Positions 32,087 to 41,192 are shown, counted from the stretch's first letter. The stretch is DNA of 64,000 nucleotides from Flagellimonas flava (GCF_900129665.1 NZ_FQWL01000001.1:496001-560000); one strand, 5' to 3'. The notes: generated by a model from the sequence alone, not told the origin. Numbers and translations are program-made.

Positions 32087-32863
32087 TTATCTTCTATTGA
32101 GGACGCGGTACTCCTCGTAGCAACTGGATATGGCATCTAAAATTTGAAGGTCGTTGGCAGTATTGATAAAGGATCTTGAATAGTTACAGTTGTTCAGGAT
32201 GTCCTCAATATCCACCTTTTCTAGTTGCAACAATTCGGTAAGGGTTTCCCTATCGAATTTGGAAGCCAATAGATTGCGGATATCATCATCTTGTTTCATC
32301 TGCTGTAGCTTCCGCATCTGCCTCGGCTTTTTGCCAAAAAGGTTGCGCAGTAGGTCCGCAGGATTGAGAATGGCACCCAGCACCTTGGTCACGGCACTCG
32401 GGCTTTTGCTGCCCCCTTCGTAACTTTTTTGAAGGCCTGAAATACTGTACTGGTAGGCATTGTTGATGGGTAGATTTTTAACATCAATCTCCAAATAACC
32501 CGTTAGTTGGTAGGGTCTTACAATAACCTCTTCAAGGGCGTAGGCAAGCTCAGTTAAGGCAATTTCGGTATCCTCAAACTTGAACATATCACTGGTTACC
32601 CGAACCTTTTCAGACTTAAAACCTAGAAAAGTAAAGTATAGTGTATCGTTAACGGCCGCTGGAATAGTAAACTTACCTTCCTGGTTGGTAATGGTTCCGA
32701 CTACCTTGTTTAGGTTGATAATGTGTACGCTTTCCATGGGAAATCCACTCTGCGCATTGACTACCTTGGCTACCAATTCACCTTCCACAGCAGTAGTGTC
32801 CTCGCTTTGGGAAAAACCATTTAGGAAAACGAAGGAAAAAAATATTAGTAGAACTCTTTTCAT
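32087..32863 (-). CDS. Carboxypeptidase-regulatory-like (CarboxypepD_reg) exported protein
   Basis: A 258-residue exported protein: signal peptide MKRVLLIFFSFVFLNGFSQ, then an immunoglobulin-like CarboxypepD_reg domain (ELVAKVVNAQSGFPMESVHIINLNKVVGTITNQEGKF) to about residue 110, and a helical tail rich in Lys, Gln and Asp (LRNLFGKKPRQMRKLQQMKQDDD). The first domain is the same type found at the N-terminus of TonB-dependent receptors, but no plug or barrel follows. Similar proteins occur widely in flavobacteria with unknown function. Single gene between the GH13 and helicase genes. Confidence 0.8.
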   Translation of the reverse strand: MKRVLLIFFSFVFLNGFSQSEDTTAVEGELVAKVVNAQSGFPMESVHIINLNKVVGTITNQEGKFTIPAAVNDTLYFTFLGFKSEKVRVTSDMFKFEDTEIALTELAYALEEVIVRPYQLTGYLEIDVKNLPINNAYQYSISGLQKSYEGGSKSPSAVTKVLGAILNPADLLRNLFGKKPRQMRKLQQMKQDDDIRNLLASKFDRETLTELLQLEKVDIEDILNNCNYSRSFINTANDLQILDAISSCYEEYRVLNRR

Positions 32864-32938
32864 GCAATCTTTGTAGTCGTAAAAGTACTAAACAAACAAA
32901 AATAAATAGGAGTCCACTACGATTTAATATAGAATTAA

Positions 32939-34696
32939 CTAATAAAAGCCTGGTCTTCGTTTACCTCCTTTTTTTCCAGAACCGCCTCTGCGGCCACCTT
33001 TAAATGAGCGGTTGTCCCCACCTTTTCGATGCCCTCGCTTTCTGTCTCGCTTTCGCCCTCCTTTTCCTGAACTTGGTGGGTTTTTGGACACTTCCACGTT
33101 GATGAATCTACCTTTAACCTTAAACTCGGTGAAGGTTTGGAGTACAAGGTCCGTCAATCGGGCCTCGGTATTGAAGAACGAAAAACTGTCTTTGGTATCC
33201 ACATTGAAAACATCTTCTTTCTCAAGGTTCAATGTGTCCCTCAAAAAGTCTTTTAACGACATCCAGTCATAACCGTCGCGCTCTCCAACATTGATGAAAT
33301 AGCGTACCGAACCATCGGAAGGTTTGTTTCCTCTGCCACCTTCTCCTTTTTCATTGCGTTCCCTTCCGCTATCCGAAGAGTTTAAGTCTCTGGTCTTGCT
33401 GTAGTAATTGTAAAAGCGGGTAAATTCTACGGATACGATTTTTTTCACCAACTCTTCACGATCAATGCCGTCCAGAACATCATTGATGGCGGGGAGGTAA
33501 TTATCAATTTCAGGATTGATTTTGGTGTCCTTGATGCGATTGGCCAAATGATAGAGTTGGATTTCGCAAATCTCAATGCCCGTTGGTATTTTTTTGGAGA
33601 TGAATTGCTGTTGGATTTTCTTCTCAATGGCTTTTATTTTGCGTTGTTCGGAGCGGGTAATAATCACCATTGAAATTCCAGATTTCCCGGCACGACCTGT
33701 ACGGCCACTTCTGTGGGTATAGGTTTCAATTTCATCCGGAAGTTGATAATTGATTACGTGGGTAATGTCATCCACATCAATTCCTCTGGCTGCAACATCC
33801 GTCGCCACCAACATTTGCACCTGTTTTTTTCGGAAAGCGTTCATGACCAAATCCCTTTGGTTCTGACTCAGGTCGCCATGAAGTGCCCCAGCATTGTAGC
33901 CATCCTCAATTAGTTTTTCAGCAACACGCTGAGTATCTCTTTTGGTTCGGCAGAAAACCACCGAAAAAATCCCCGGATTTGCATCCGCAAGTCGCTTAAG
34001 TGCGGCATATCTGTCTCTACCGCCTACAGCATAATATTCGTGCTGTACCGTCGAAGCGCCTGCGTTTTTTGTGCCAACGGTGATTTCCTGGGGTTTGTGC
34101 ATGAACTTTTTGGCAATAGTAGCTACCTCTTTGGGCATGGTAGCTGAGAACAACCAAGTGAACTTTTCTTCCGGTGTATTGGAGAGGATGTCCTTGATAT
34201 CTTCATAAAAGCCCATATTGAGCATTTCGTCCGCCTCGTCCAGGACGCAGTAGTCGATTTTGGAAATATCCACCATTCCCCGTCCGATCATATCCTTCAT
34301 CCTTCCCGGAGTGGCCACTACAATTTGGGCACCACGTTTAATTTGTCTGGCTTGTTCGGTGATACTTGCACCCCCGTAAATGGCCACGGTACTTAGCCCT
34401 TTTACGTATTTGGAGTAAAGCTTTAGTTCATTGGTGATTTGCAAACAGAGTTCACGGGTAGGGGATAGGATAAGGCCCTGCGTGGTTCTGCTTTCTGCAT
34501 GGATTTTTTGAATCATGGGAAATCCAAATGCAGCGGTCTTTCCTGTTCCCGTTTGGGCAAGTGCTACCAAATCGGTTTCTTCCTGTAATAAAATTGGGAT
34601 TGATTTTTCTTGTACTTCGGATGGAGTTTCAAATCCAAGATCGGAAATAGCATCCAATAGGGGTTTGTCCAACCCCAAGGCTTCAAATTTTGTCAT
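32939..34696 (-). CDS. DEAD-box RNA helicase with DbpA-type RNA-binding domain
   Basis: A 585-residue helicase. The Q motif region FEALGLDKPLLDAISDLGFETPSEVQEKSI, Walker A AQTGTGKT, PTREL, DEAD, SAT and HRSGRTGRAG are all present. After the RecA-like pair comes a DbpA/CsdA-type RNA-binding domain (about residues 470-545: RYFINVGERDGYDWMSLKDFL) and a basic Arg/Gly-rich tail. It probably unwinds rRNA or cold-stabilised mRNA. The ATG at 34696 is preferred over a start eight codons upstream. A leader of about 105 bases with a closing stem precedes it. Confidence 0.95.
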   Translation of the reverse strand: MTKFEALGLDKPLLDAISDLGFETPSEVQEKSIPILLQEETDLVALAQTGTGKTAAFGFPMIQKIHAESRTTQGLILSPTRELCLQITNELKLYSKYVKGLSTVAIYGGASITEQARQIKRGAQIVVATPGRMKDMIGRGMVDISKIDYCVLDEADEMLNMGFYEDIKDILSNTPEEKFTWLFSATMPKEVATIAKKFMHKPQEITVGTKNAGASTVQHEYYAVGGRDRYAALKRLADANPGIFSVVFCRTKRDTQRVAEKLIEDGYNAGALHGDLSQNQRDLVMNAFRKKQVQMLVATDVAARGIDVDDITHVINYQLPDEIETYTHRSGRTGRAGKSGISMVIITRSEQRKIKAIEKKIQQQFISKKIPTGIEICEIQLYHLANRIKDTKINPEIDNYLPAINDVLDGIDREELVKKIVSVEFTRFYNYYSKTRDLNSSDSGRERNEKGEGGRGNKPSDGSVRYFINVGERDGYDWMSLKDFLRDTLNLEKEDVFNVDTKDSFSFFNTEARLTDLVLQTFTEFKVKGRFINVEVSKNPPSSGKGGRKRDRKRGHRKGGDNRSFKGGRRGGSGKKGGKRRPGFY

Positions 34697-34727
34697 AGCG
34701 GTGTATACCTTATTTCGCAAATATGTT

Positions 34728-34815
34728 GTGTTGCATAGAGCGATATATACTACCCATCTGGAGCCCCGCGCAACACCATGCCCATACCGGCGGCGTTATT
34801 AAAGGCGCAAAGGTA
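34728..34815 (-). promoter_or_regulatory. Structured leader and -7 box of the DEAD-box helicase gene
   Basis: TACCTTTG (34815-34808 on the minus strand) is a perfect TAnnTTTG box; transcription would start near 34801, giving a leader of about 105 bases. Inside it GTGTTGC (34776-34770) and GCAACAC (34734-34728) can pair to close a 49-base hairpin. No TTG at the usual distance was found. Role is inferred; long leaders are common before cold-shock helicases. Confidence 0.45.
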
Positions 34816-34836
34816 CACCAATTTACTTAGCGGGAG

Positions 34837-35418
34837 CTATTTATCTTGGTTTTTAAGGAAGGCTACCAACTTCTGAATGGCACGCCCCCTATGGCTGATA
34901 CTATTTTTAGTGGAAGAAGAAAGCTCGCCGAAGGTATGTTGGTAGCCCTCTGGTTTAAAAATGGGGTCATAGCCAAATCCCTGGTTGCCCTTGGCAGTTT
35001 CTGTTATGGTTCCATGGACCTTACCTTCAAATACATGACTCCGTCCATTTAGATTCAAGTATATAACCGTTTTGAAGTGAGCGCACCTTTCAGTCTTACC
35101 ATGGAGTTCATGCAGTACTTTGGACATATTGTCCGCCGCATTTTTTTGTTCCCCGGCATAACGAGCCGAATATACCCCTGGCGCGCCCTCAAGGGCGTCA
35201 ATGAGAAGGCCTGTATCGTCGGAAAAACAGTCCAATCCATATTTTTTGGTGATGTGATCCGCCTTGATTTTGGCATTTTCCTCCAAGGTAGACCCAGTCT
35301 CCGGGATTTCTTCCATGCAACCAATAGCCTCTAACGACAGCAACTGAATGTGCTCAGGAAGAAGTTGCTGAACTTCTCTAAGTTTATGTGCATTGTGGGT
35401 GGCAAAAACAATCTTCAA
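34837..35418 (-). CDS. rdgB: Non-canonical purine NTP pyrophosphatase (RdgB/HAM1)
   Basis: A 193-residue enzyme that hydrolyses dITP, ITP and XTP to monophosphates and so keeps deaminated purines out of DNA and RNA. Motifs: IVFATHNAHKLREVQQLL at the start, GLDCFSDDTGLLIDALEGAPGVYSARYAG, and GNQGFGYDPIFKPEGY. The start codon is TTG: the family N-terminus begins exactly there, no in-frame ATG lies upstream before a stop, and CAGAGG upstream may serve as ribosome-binding site. Monocistronic; divergent from the methyltransferase-like gene. Confidence 0.95.
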   Translation of the reverse strand: MKIVFATHNAHKLREVQQLLPEHIQLLSLEAIGCMEEIPETGSTLEENAKIKADHITKKYGLDCFSDDTGLLIDALEGAPGVYSARYAGEQKNAADNMSKVLHELHGKTERCAHFKTVIYLNLNGRSHVFEGKVHGTITETAKGNQGFGYDPIFKPEGYQHTFGELSSSTKNSISHRGRAIQKLVAFLKNQDK

Positions 35419-35480
35419 GAGCCTCTGTTATTTTAGGTAATGGCCAAATGTAGTAATTTAGGCCTATAACCTAGATTGCA

Positions 35481-35933
35481 ATGAAGTTGAAAATACTCCC
35501 ACCTTTGGTCATGCTTTTCTTTGGAGGACTGATGTACCTATTGGACCTTTTTTTACCAGTGGGCGAATTCGATTTCTTTGGGAGAAAGGAACTGGCCATT
35601 GGGCTCTTTGCACTTGGCCTTTTCATAGTGTTTTGGGCAATTTTCCAGTTTCTTTTGGTCAAAACGACGACTAATCCCATCAACCTGAACAAAAGTAGTA
35701 CGTTGGTCACCAGTGGAATTTTTAAAATTTCACGAAACCCCATGTATTTGGGCATGTTGCTTTTGTTGTTGGCGTTTGGGCTGAAATTGGGAAATGCTTT
35801 TAACACCTTGCTAGCCGCAGGATTTGTGTATTATATGAATCATTTCCAGATAAAAAAGGAAGAAGAGGCCCTGACCTCACTTTTTGGAAAAACATACACC
35901 AATTATTACAAGGCCACACGTAGATGGTTTTAA
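35481..35933 (+). CDS. Isoprenylcysteine carboxylmethyltransferase-like membrane protein
   Basis: A 150-residue protein with about four membrane spans. The C-terminal half has the ICMT/phospholipid-methyltransferase pattern: TSGIFKISRNPMYLGMLLLLLAFGL, then NHFQIKKEEEALTSLFGKTYTNYYKATRRW, with the conserved R-N-P-M-Y, E-E and F-G-x-x-Y residues that bind SAM in this family. The bacterial substrates are unknown and probably lipids or small amines. Its stop codon lies 12 bp before the alpha/beta hydrolase start, so they are likely one operon. Confidence 0.88.
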   Translation: MKLKILPPLVMLFFGGLMYLLDLFLPVGEFDFFGRKELAIGLFALGLFIVFWAIFQFLLVKTTTNPINLNKSSTLVTSGIFKISRNPMYLGMLLLLLAFGLKLGNAFNTLLAAGFVYYMNHFQIKKEEEALTSLFGKTYTNYYKATRRWF

Positions 35934-35944
35934 TTTTTGACAGC

Positions 35945-36724
35945 ATGAAATATACCTTTTGTTTGCTCCTTCTTTTGATGGTGAATGAAATACGGTCGCA
36001 GACCCAGTACATGACCTCCTTCGACAAGACAAAAATTGCCTATACCGATGAAGGTAGGGGTATGCCAGTGCTTTTGATTCATGGTTTTATCAACGATGGC
36101 AGTATGTGGAATAAATCAATCTTAAAGGGAGCTCTTTTGGAGTCTGGATACCGGGTGATAGTTCCAGATTTAAGAGGTAACGGAAAATCGGATAGACCCG
36201 AAGAGGATGAGGCATATGACAACAATTCCGAGATAAGAGATTTGCAGCAACTAATTGAACATCTTGGTTTAAGCCATCTTTATGCCGTAGGCTATTCCCG
36301 CGGAAGTATTTTACTTGCGGAGCTGCTTACGGAAGATGATCGGATTACAAAGGCAGTTCTTGGTGGAATGGGGATTGACTTTGTGGACCCAAAATGGGAT
36401 AGGAGGATTATGTTCATGAATGCCTTTGACGGTAAGGTAAATGAGGAAACGATTGGAGCAGTGGATTATGCCAATTCAGTTGGGGCCAACCTCAAGGCAC
36501 TTCATTTACTCCAAAAATACCAGCCTTCGCCCAGTAGATCAGAATTAAAAAAGATTAGGGCAGAGGTATTGGTTATTGCTGGGGACTTGGACCTGGACAA
36601 TGGAGACCCAAAGGAACTTAACAAGGCTATTCCCCATAGCATACTCCAAATAACTCCAGGGGAACACAATAACACTTACAAAACGGAATCTTTTTCGAAA
36701 TCCGTAGTGCGGTTTTTGAACTAA
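35945..36724 (+). CDS. Exported alpha/beta hydrolase
   Basis: A 259-residue hydrolase with signal peptide MKYTFCLLLLLMVNEIRSQ. The fold is marked by LLIHGFINDGSMW (oxyanion region), VIVPDLRGNGKSDRP, the nucleophile elbow GYSRGS (Ser in place of the usual G-x-S-x-G second residue context G-Y-S-R-G), a C-terminal Asp in AGDLDLDNGDP and a His in TPGEHN. It is probably periplasmic. The open frame starts at 35924 inside the previous gene, but the ATG at 35945 begins the signal peptide. Substrate unknown. Confidence 0.87.
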   Translation: MKYTFCLLLLLMVNEIRSQTQYMTSFDKTKIAYTDEGRGMPVLLIHGFINDGSMWNKSILKGALLESGYRVIVPDLRGNGKSDRPEEDEAYDNNSEIRDLQQLIEHLGLSHLYAVGYSRGSILLAELLTEDDRITKAVLGGMGIDFVDPKWDRRIMFMNAFDGKVNEETIGAVDYANSVGANLKALHLLQKYQPSPSRSELKKIRAEVLVIAGDLDLDNGDPKELNKAIPHSILQITPGEHNNTYKTESFSKSVVRFLN

Positions 36725-36854
36725 AAATCAACATTTTCGAACATTTTCCCACTGTTTTTTGATATATCCTTAAATGTATACTGATTTCGTAGGGTTATAA
36801 TTCGATGGATGGAATTAATGTTTAATTTTATGGCTTAATTTTTTTGAAAAATTC

Positions 36855-38747
36855 ATGGTAGAGGTGGGACGCAAGTACGTTTTTGATTTTGACAGTACCC
36901 TGACCAGGGTGGAGGCCTTGGATGTTTTAGCGGAGATGACGCTGCAAGGGAAATCAAACAAAGATGAGATTATCCGGGAAATCCAAAACATCACAAATCT
37001 TGGTATTGACGGGGATATCTCTTTTACGGAATCTTTGGAACGGAGAATTAAGTTGTTGAATGCAAATAAATCGGATTTGGATGGCCTTGTGGAGGAGCTA
37101 CGCCAGAAAATATCCAAGTCCATCGCCTCTAACAAGGAGTTTTTTCAAGAATTTTCAGATGATATCTACGTTATTTCCTGCGGTTTTAAAGAGTTTATAG
37201 ACCCGATAGTGGAGGAATACAACATCCCATCCGAAAGGGTGTACGCCAATACCTTTACGTTTGATGGCGAAGGAAACATTACCGGTTTTGACGAAGCTAA
37301 TGTCTTGGCTTCCCATAATGGAAAAATTGAATGTCTAAAAAATTTGGATCTTGATGGAGAGGTTCAGGTAATCGGCGATGGATACAGTGATTATGTGATG
37401 CGTGAAGCGGGAATTGCTGATAAGTTTTTCGCGTATACAGAGAATGTACATAGGGAAAAAGCGGCGAACAATGCGGACCATGTAACCCCAAACTTGGATG
37501 AATTTCTCTTTGTAAACGACCTACCCAGGAATATTTCTTATCCAAAGAACCGAATCAAGATTCTTTTGTTGGAAAATGTGCATCCTGACGCCTTCGAAAA
37601 TCTTTCAGAAGATGGTTTTTCTGTGGAGCTGGTCAAGCACAGCCTTCCAGAGGAAGAGCTTATTGAACGCATTAAGGGGGTGCATGTACTGGGCATACGT
37701 TCCAAGACCCAGGTCACCCAAAAAGTATTGGACGCCGCCAACAAACTTATGGTCATTGGGGCCTTTTGTATTGGAACTACACAGATAGATTTGAACTACA
37801 GCAAGAAGAAAGGTGTTGTGGTCTTTAATGCTCCCTACAGTAATACCCGATCTGTGGTAGAGCTGGCCATAGGGCAGATTGTTATGCTCAAACGGAATAT
37901 TTTCACGCGCAGTACGGAAATCCATCAAGGACAATGGAACAAAACCGCAGCCAATTCCAGAGAGGTTAGGGGAAAAAATCTTGGTATTGTCGGTTATGGC
38001 AACATTGGGAAGCAATTGTCCGTTCTTGCCGAGGCCTTGGGAATGCGGGTATATTACTATGATGTATCCGATAAATTGGCGCTTGGAAATGCCATTAAGT
38101 GCAATAGCTTGGAAGATCTACTTTCCGTTTCCGATGTGGTGACCCTTCATGTTGATGATAACAAGGCCAACAAGGACTTTATTGGTGAACGGGAAATCAA
38201 CCAAATGCGGGATGGTGCAATTTTAATCAATCTTTCGAGAGGGTTTGTGGTGGATATAGAAGCACTTGCTGCCGCCTTAAAGAGCGGTAAATTGGGCGGT
38301 GCTGCAGTAGACGTATATCCTACGGAACCTCGAAGTAATGGAAGTTTCGAAACTGCCCTTCAAGGTTTACCCAATGTAATCTTAACGCCACATATTGGCG
38401 GAAGTACGGAGGAGGCTCAACGGGATATCGCGGACTTCGTCCCCAACAAGATTATGGATTACATCAACTCGGGCAACACTGTAGATGCGGTAAATTTCCC
38501 CAACATAAGACTTCCCAAACAAAACAGGGCACACCGATTCCTGCATATCCATAACAATGTTCCGGGCATCATGGCCAAGATCAATGAAGTTTTGGCCAAA
38601 TATGAGATGAACATTACGGGACAATACCTATCCACGGACGATAAGGTGGGGTATGTAATTACCGATTTGGATAAGGAATACAACAAGGAAGTGGTGAAGG
38701 CGCTTAAGAACGTGGAAAACACCATTAAGTTTAGGGTACTCTACTAA
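36855..38747 (+). CDS. serA: Fused phosphoserine phosphatase-like / D-3-phosphoglycerate dehydrogenase
   Basis: A 630-residue two-enzyme protein. Residues 1-215 are a HAD phosphatase of the SerB type: nucleophile D11 and D13 in FDFDSTLT, S108 in VISCG, K157 in NGKIE, and GDGYSD (174-179). Residues 233-545 are phosphoglycerate dehydrogenase: GIVGYGNIG (377-385), catalytic-type R462 in SRG and H513 in PHIGGS. Residues 558-630 form an ACT domain (HNNVPGIMAKINEVLAKYEMNI), which likely senses serine. It joins the first and last steps of serine synthesis; SerC is not in this window. Confidence 0.93.
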   Translation: MVEVGRKYVFDFDSTLTRVEALDVLAEMTLQGKSNKDEIIREIQNITNLGIDGDISFTESLERRIKLLNANKSDLDGLVEELRQKISKSIASNKEFFQEFSDDIYVISCGFKEFIDPIVEEYNIPSERVYANTFTFDGEGNITGFDEANVLASHNGKIECLKNLDLDGEVQVIGDGYSDYVMREAGIADKFFAYTENVHREKAANNADHVTPNLDEFLFVNDLPRNISYPKNRIKILLLENVHPDAFENLSEDGFSVELVKHSLPEEELIERIKGVHVLGIRSKTQVTQKVLDAANKLMVIGAFCIGTTQIDLNYSKKKGVVVFNAPYSNTRSVVELAIGQIVMLKRNIFTRSTEIHQGQWNKTAANSREVRGKNLGIVGYGNIGKQLSVLAEALGMRVYYYDVSDKLALGNAIKCNSLEDLLSVSDVVTLHVDDNKANKDFIGEREINQMRDGAILINLSRGFVVDIEALAAALKSGKLGGAAVDVYPTEPRSNGSFETALQGLPNVILTPHIGGSTEEAQRDIADFVPNKIMDYINSGNTVDAVNFPNIRLPKQNRAHRFLHIHNNVPGIMAKINEVLAKYEMNITGQYLSTDDKVGYVITDLDKEYNKEVVKALKNVENTIKFRVLY

Positions 38748-38871
38748 ATGCTCTAGGATTTCTTTTATTTCAGGATTTCACATTCTGAAAAGCTTGTTTC
38801 ACAACATTTTTGGTAAATACCCTATTTTTCGAATTAAATTGTAATCTAATTCTGACTACAATTAGATTTCA

Positions 38872-39801
38872 ATGAAGATTGGAAAGCTGCAAATTTTCAA
38901 AAAAGGATTTAGGGCCTACTATTTACTGGTGATTTCCATTGTTGTACTCACCATCGTGATCCAATCTATGACACAGTATTCCCTGAACCAACAGCGTTCC
39001 ACAGCGCTAATAGTGAATTTGTCCGGAAGACAACGGATGTTGACCCAGCGAGTATTGAATGAATTGTATTCCTGTAGATATCACAATTGTGATTATGCCG
39101 AAATGAAGCTCGCCCTGACCAAATTATATCAGATGAACGGCTTTTTACAAAATGGGAACAAAGCTTTAAAGATAGAACCCTTGGACGATGCGCAGATCCG
39201 ACGGGAGTTCGATAGGCTGGAGCCCCATTTGGAATGGTTGTACGCGGAACTTAGAGACTTTCAAAACTTTAAGAACATTTCTTTTAATGACGTCCGCTAC
39301 CGGGTAGATCGCTTCACCCATATAATGGATGGCATTGTACTGCTTTTCCAGAAAAAGGCCGAAAAAGACATCAAGACCATGATGGTCATAGAGTTGGAAC
39401 TAGCCATTTTTTCGATTGTCATCATTTTCTTTGAAATTTTCTTTATTGTGAATCCCATTATCAATCGGATTATGGATCAAAAGAAGCGGCTTTCAGAAAT
39501 TGCCTGGCACCAGTCGCATGTGTTTACGTCCCATATGAAAAACATTTCCGACCTGCAGTATGTCCTAAAAGTGGAAAAGAATCCAGAACGTCAAAAGGAG
39601 ATCTATGGTTTTATTGGGGAAGAACTCGATGAACTCAAGAAGGTTTCCAAGCGTATGGTGAAATCCTTAAAAAAGACTTCGCAAGAGACAAGGCCACATC
39701 ATTTTGTTATCAAAAAAGTGGAGGATTTTCTAGAAAAATACCACCTTATGCCCTCCAACAAGGAACTCATTCATGATGATACGGTTCATTCCTCAGAATA
39801 G
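38872..39801 (+). CDS. PilJ-type sensor membrane protein with an orphan DHp-like helix
   Basis: A 309-residue protein. Membrane spans at residues 17-34 and 175-193 enclose a periplasmic helical domain that starts QRSTALIVNLSGRQRMLTQR, the PilJ N-terminal signature. After the second span comes KKRLSEIAWHQSHVFTSHMKN (H213, H216), which resembles the histidine-box helix of flavobacterial sensor kinases, followed by a second helix. There is no ATPase domain: the protein ends about 90 residues later. It may be a phosphotransfer or dimer partner, or a decayed kinase. Its last 35 bases overlap the convergent rlmH gene. Confidence 0.78.
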   Translation: MKIGKLQIFKKGFRAYYLLVISIVVLTIVIQSMTQYSLNQQRSTALIVNLSGRQRMLTQRVLNELYSCRYHNCDYAEMKLALTKLYQMNGFLQNGNKALKIEPLDDAQIRREFDRLEPHLEWLYAELRDFQNFKNISFNDVRYRVDRFTHIMDGIVLLFQKKAEKDIKTMMVIELELAIFSIVIIFFEIFFIVNPIINRIMDQKKRLSEIAWHQSHVFTSHMKNISDLQYVLKVEKNPERQKEIYGFIGEELDELKKVSKRMVKSLKKTSQETRPHHFVIKKVEDFLEKYHLMPSNKELIHDDTVHSSE

Positions 39802-40240
39802 TAAAGCCCCTATACAATTGCTCCAATAAAAAAAGGCGAACCATTTGATGGGAAAAAGTCATTTTGGAGAGGCTTAGTTTATCGTTGCTTCTTTGGTACA
39901 ATAATTCGCTAAACCCATAGGGACCTCCAATGACCAAGACCAAATTTTTGATTCCACCGTTCATTTTTTTCTGGAGAAACCTGGAAAACTCCATCGAGGA
40001 GTAGGATTTCCCCTTTTCATCAAGAAGCACTAAAACGTCCGAAGGTTTTAGGTGGTTTAAAATTAAAGCGCTCTCTTTTTCTTTTTGTTGTTGGGTGGAA
40101 AGGTTTTTGGCATTTTTGATGTCAGGTATGACCCTGAATTCGAAACGGATATAATGCTTAAGTCTTGCCTCATAGGTAGCTACAAGTTTGGAAAGCTCTG
40201 AGCTGTCCGTTTTTCCAATGGCGAGGATGGTGATCTGCAT
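39767..40240 (-). CDS. rlmH: 23S rRNA (pseudouridine1915-N3)-methyltransferase
   Basis: A 157-residue SPOUT enzyme that methylates pseudouridine 1915 in helix 69 of 23S rRNA, on the 70S ribosome. Landmarks are MQITILAIGKTDSSE at the start, LVLLDEKGKSYSSMEFS, LVLVIGGPYGFSELLYQR (SAM site) and the invariant C-terminus QLYRGFTILRNEPYHHE. The open frame extends to 40447, overlapping nadC, but the ATG at 40240 gives the family start and length. Convergent with the PilJ-domain gene (35-base overlap); divergent from nadC with a 90-bp gap. Confidence 0.97.
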   Translation of the reverse strand: MQITILAIGKTDSSELSKLVATYEARLKHYIRFEFRVIPDIKNAKNLSTQQQKEKESALILNHLKPSDVLVLLDEKGKSYSSMEFSRFLQKKMNGGIKNLVLVIGGPYGFSELLYQRSNDKLSLSKMTFSHQMVRLFLLEQLYRGFTILRNEPYHHE

Positions 40241-40330
40241 GTCCAAAAGTAAATTTTTCCTTCCAAACAATGGTAAAGTGCATTGGAGGGGGAGTAATGT
40301 TTTTAGTATTTTCGTCAAAACCCCATTTGC

Positions 40331-41188
40331 ATGATCGCCCAAGACCAGTTCGATAAGGAAATAGCTCTCATAATTGCCAACGCCATAAGGGAAGATGTAG
40401 GGGATGGTGATCATAGTTCGCTGGCCTGTATCCCTGCTACGGCCCAAGGCAAAGCCAAATTATTGGTTAAGGACGAAGGTATTATAGCCGGGGTGGAGTT
40501 TGCCCAACAGGTATTCCATTATGTGGATCCTGGGATGCAGATGGATGTATGCATAAAAGACGGTTCCAAAGTGGTGCACGGAGATGTGGCTTTTTATGTT
40601 GAAGGAAGTTCCCAAAGCATTCTAAAGGCAGAGCGTCTAGTGTTGAATGCCATACAACGGATGAGTGCCATTGCCACAAAAACTAAGCATTTCGTCTCTT
40701 TGTTGGAAGGGACCCAAACCAAGATATTGGATACGAGAAAGACCACACCTGGGATTAGGGCTTTGGAAAAATGGGCGGTTAAAATTGGAGGTGGGGAGAA
40801 CCATAGGTTTGCTTTGTACGATATGATCATGTTGAAGGACAATCACATAGATTTTGTCGGTGGGATAACAAAGGCAATTCAGAAAACCAGGCAATATCTG
40901 GTAGATTCCAAAAGAGATTTAAAAATCATTGTGGAAGCTAGGAACTTGCAAGAAGTTCAGGAAATCCTGAAGTCTGATGGGGTATACCGCATCCTTTTGG
41001 ACAATTTTAATTATGGGGATACCCGAAAAGCGGTTGCGATGATAGGTGATCAATGTCTTACGGAATCATCCGGCGGAATTAATGAAGAAACCATACGCCA
41101 GTATGCGGAATGTGGTGTGAACTATATCTCATCAGGGGCGTTGACCCATTCGGTGTACAACATGGATTTGAGCTTAAAAGCAGTGTAG
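40331..41188 (+). CDS. nadC: Nicotinate-nucleotide pyrophosphorylase (carboxylating)
   Basis: A 285-residue enzyme that makes nicotinate mononucleotide from quinolinate and PRPP in de novo NAD synthesis. Key segments are EDVGDGDHSS, KAERLVLNAIQRMSAIAT, the substrate loop TRKTTPGIRALEKWAVKIGGGENHRF, DMIMLKDNH and a C-terminal DNF..SGGI..YISSGALTHSV barrel edge. It is first of a rightward run of four genes (nadC, BrkB-family, DUF2147, priA) with gaps or overlaps of a few bases. nadA and nadB are not in this window. Confidence 0.97.
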   Translation: MIAQDQFDKEIALIIANAIREDVGDGDHSSLACIPATAQGKAKLLVKDEGIIAGVEFAQQVFHYVDPGMQMDVCIKDGSKVVHGDVAFYVEGSSQSILKAERLVLNAIQRMSAIATKTKHFVSLLEGTQTKILDTRKTTPGIRALEKWAVKIGGGENHRFALYDMIMLKDNHIDFVGGITKAIQKTRQYLVDSKRDLKIIVEARNLQEVQEILKSDGVYRILLDNFNYGDTRKAVAMIGDQCLTESSGGINEETIRQYAECGVNYISSGALTHSVYNMDLSLKAV

Positions 41189-41192
41189 CATT

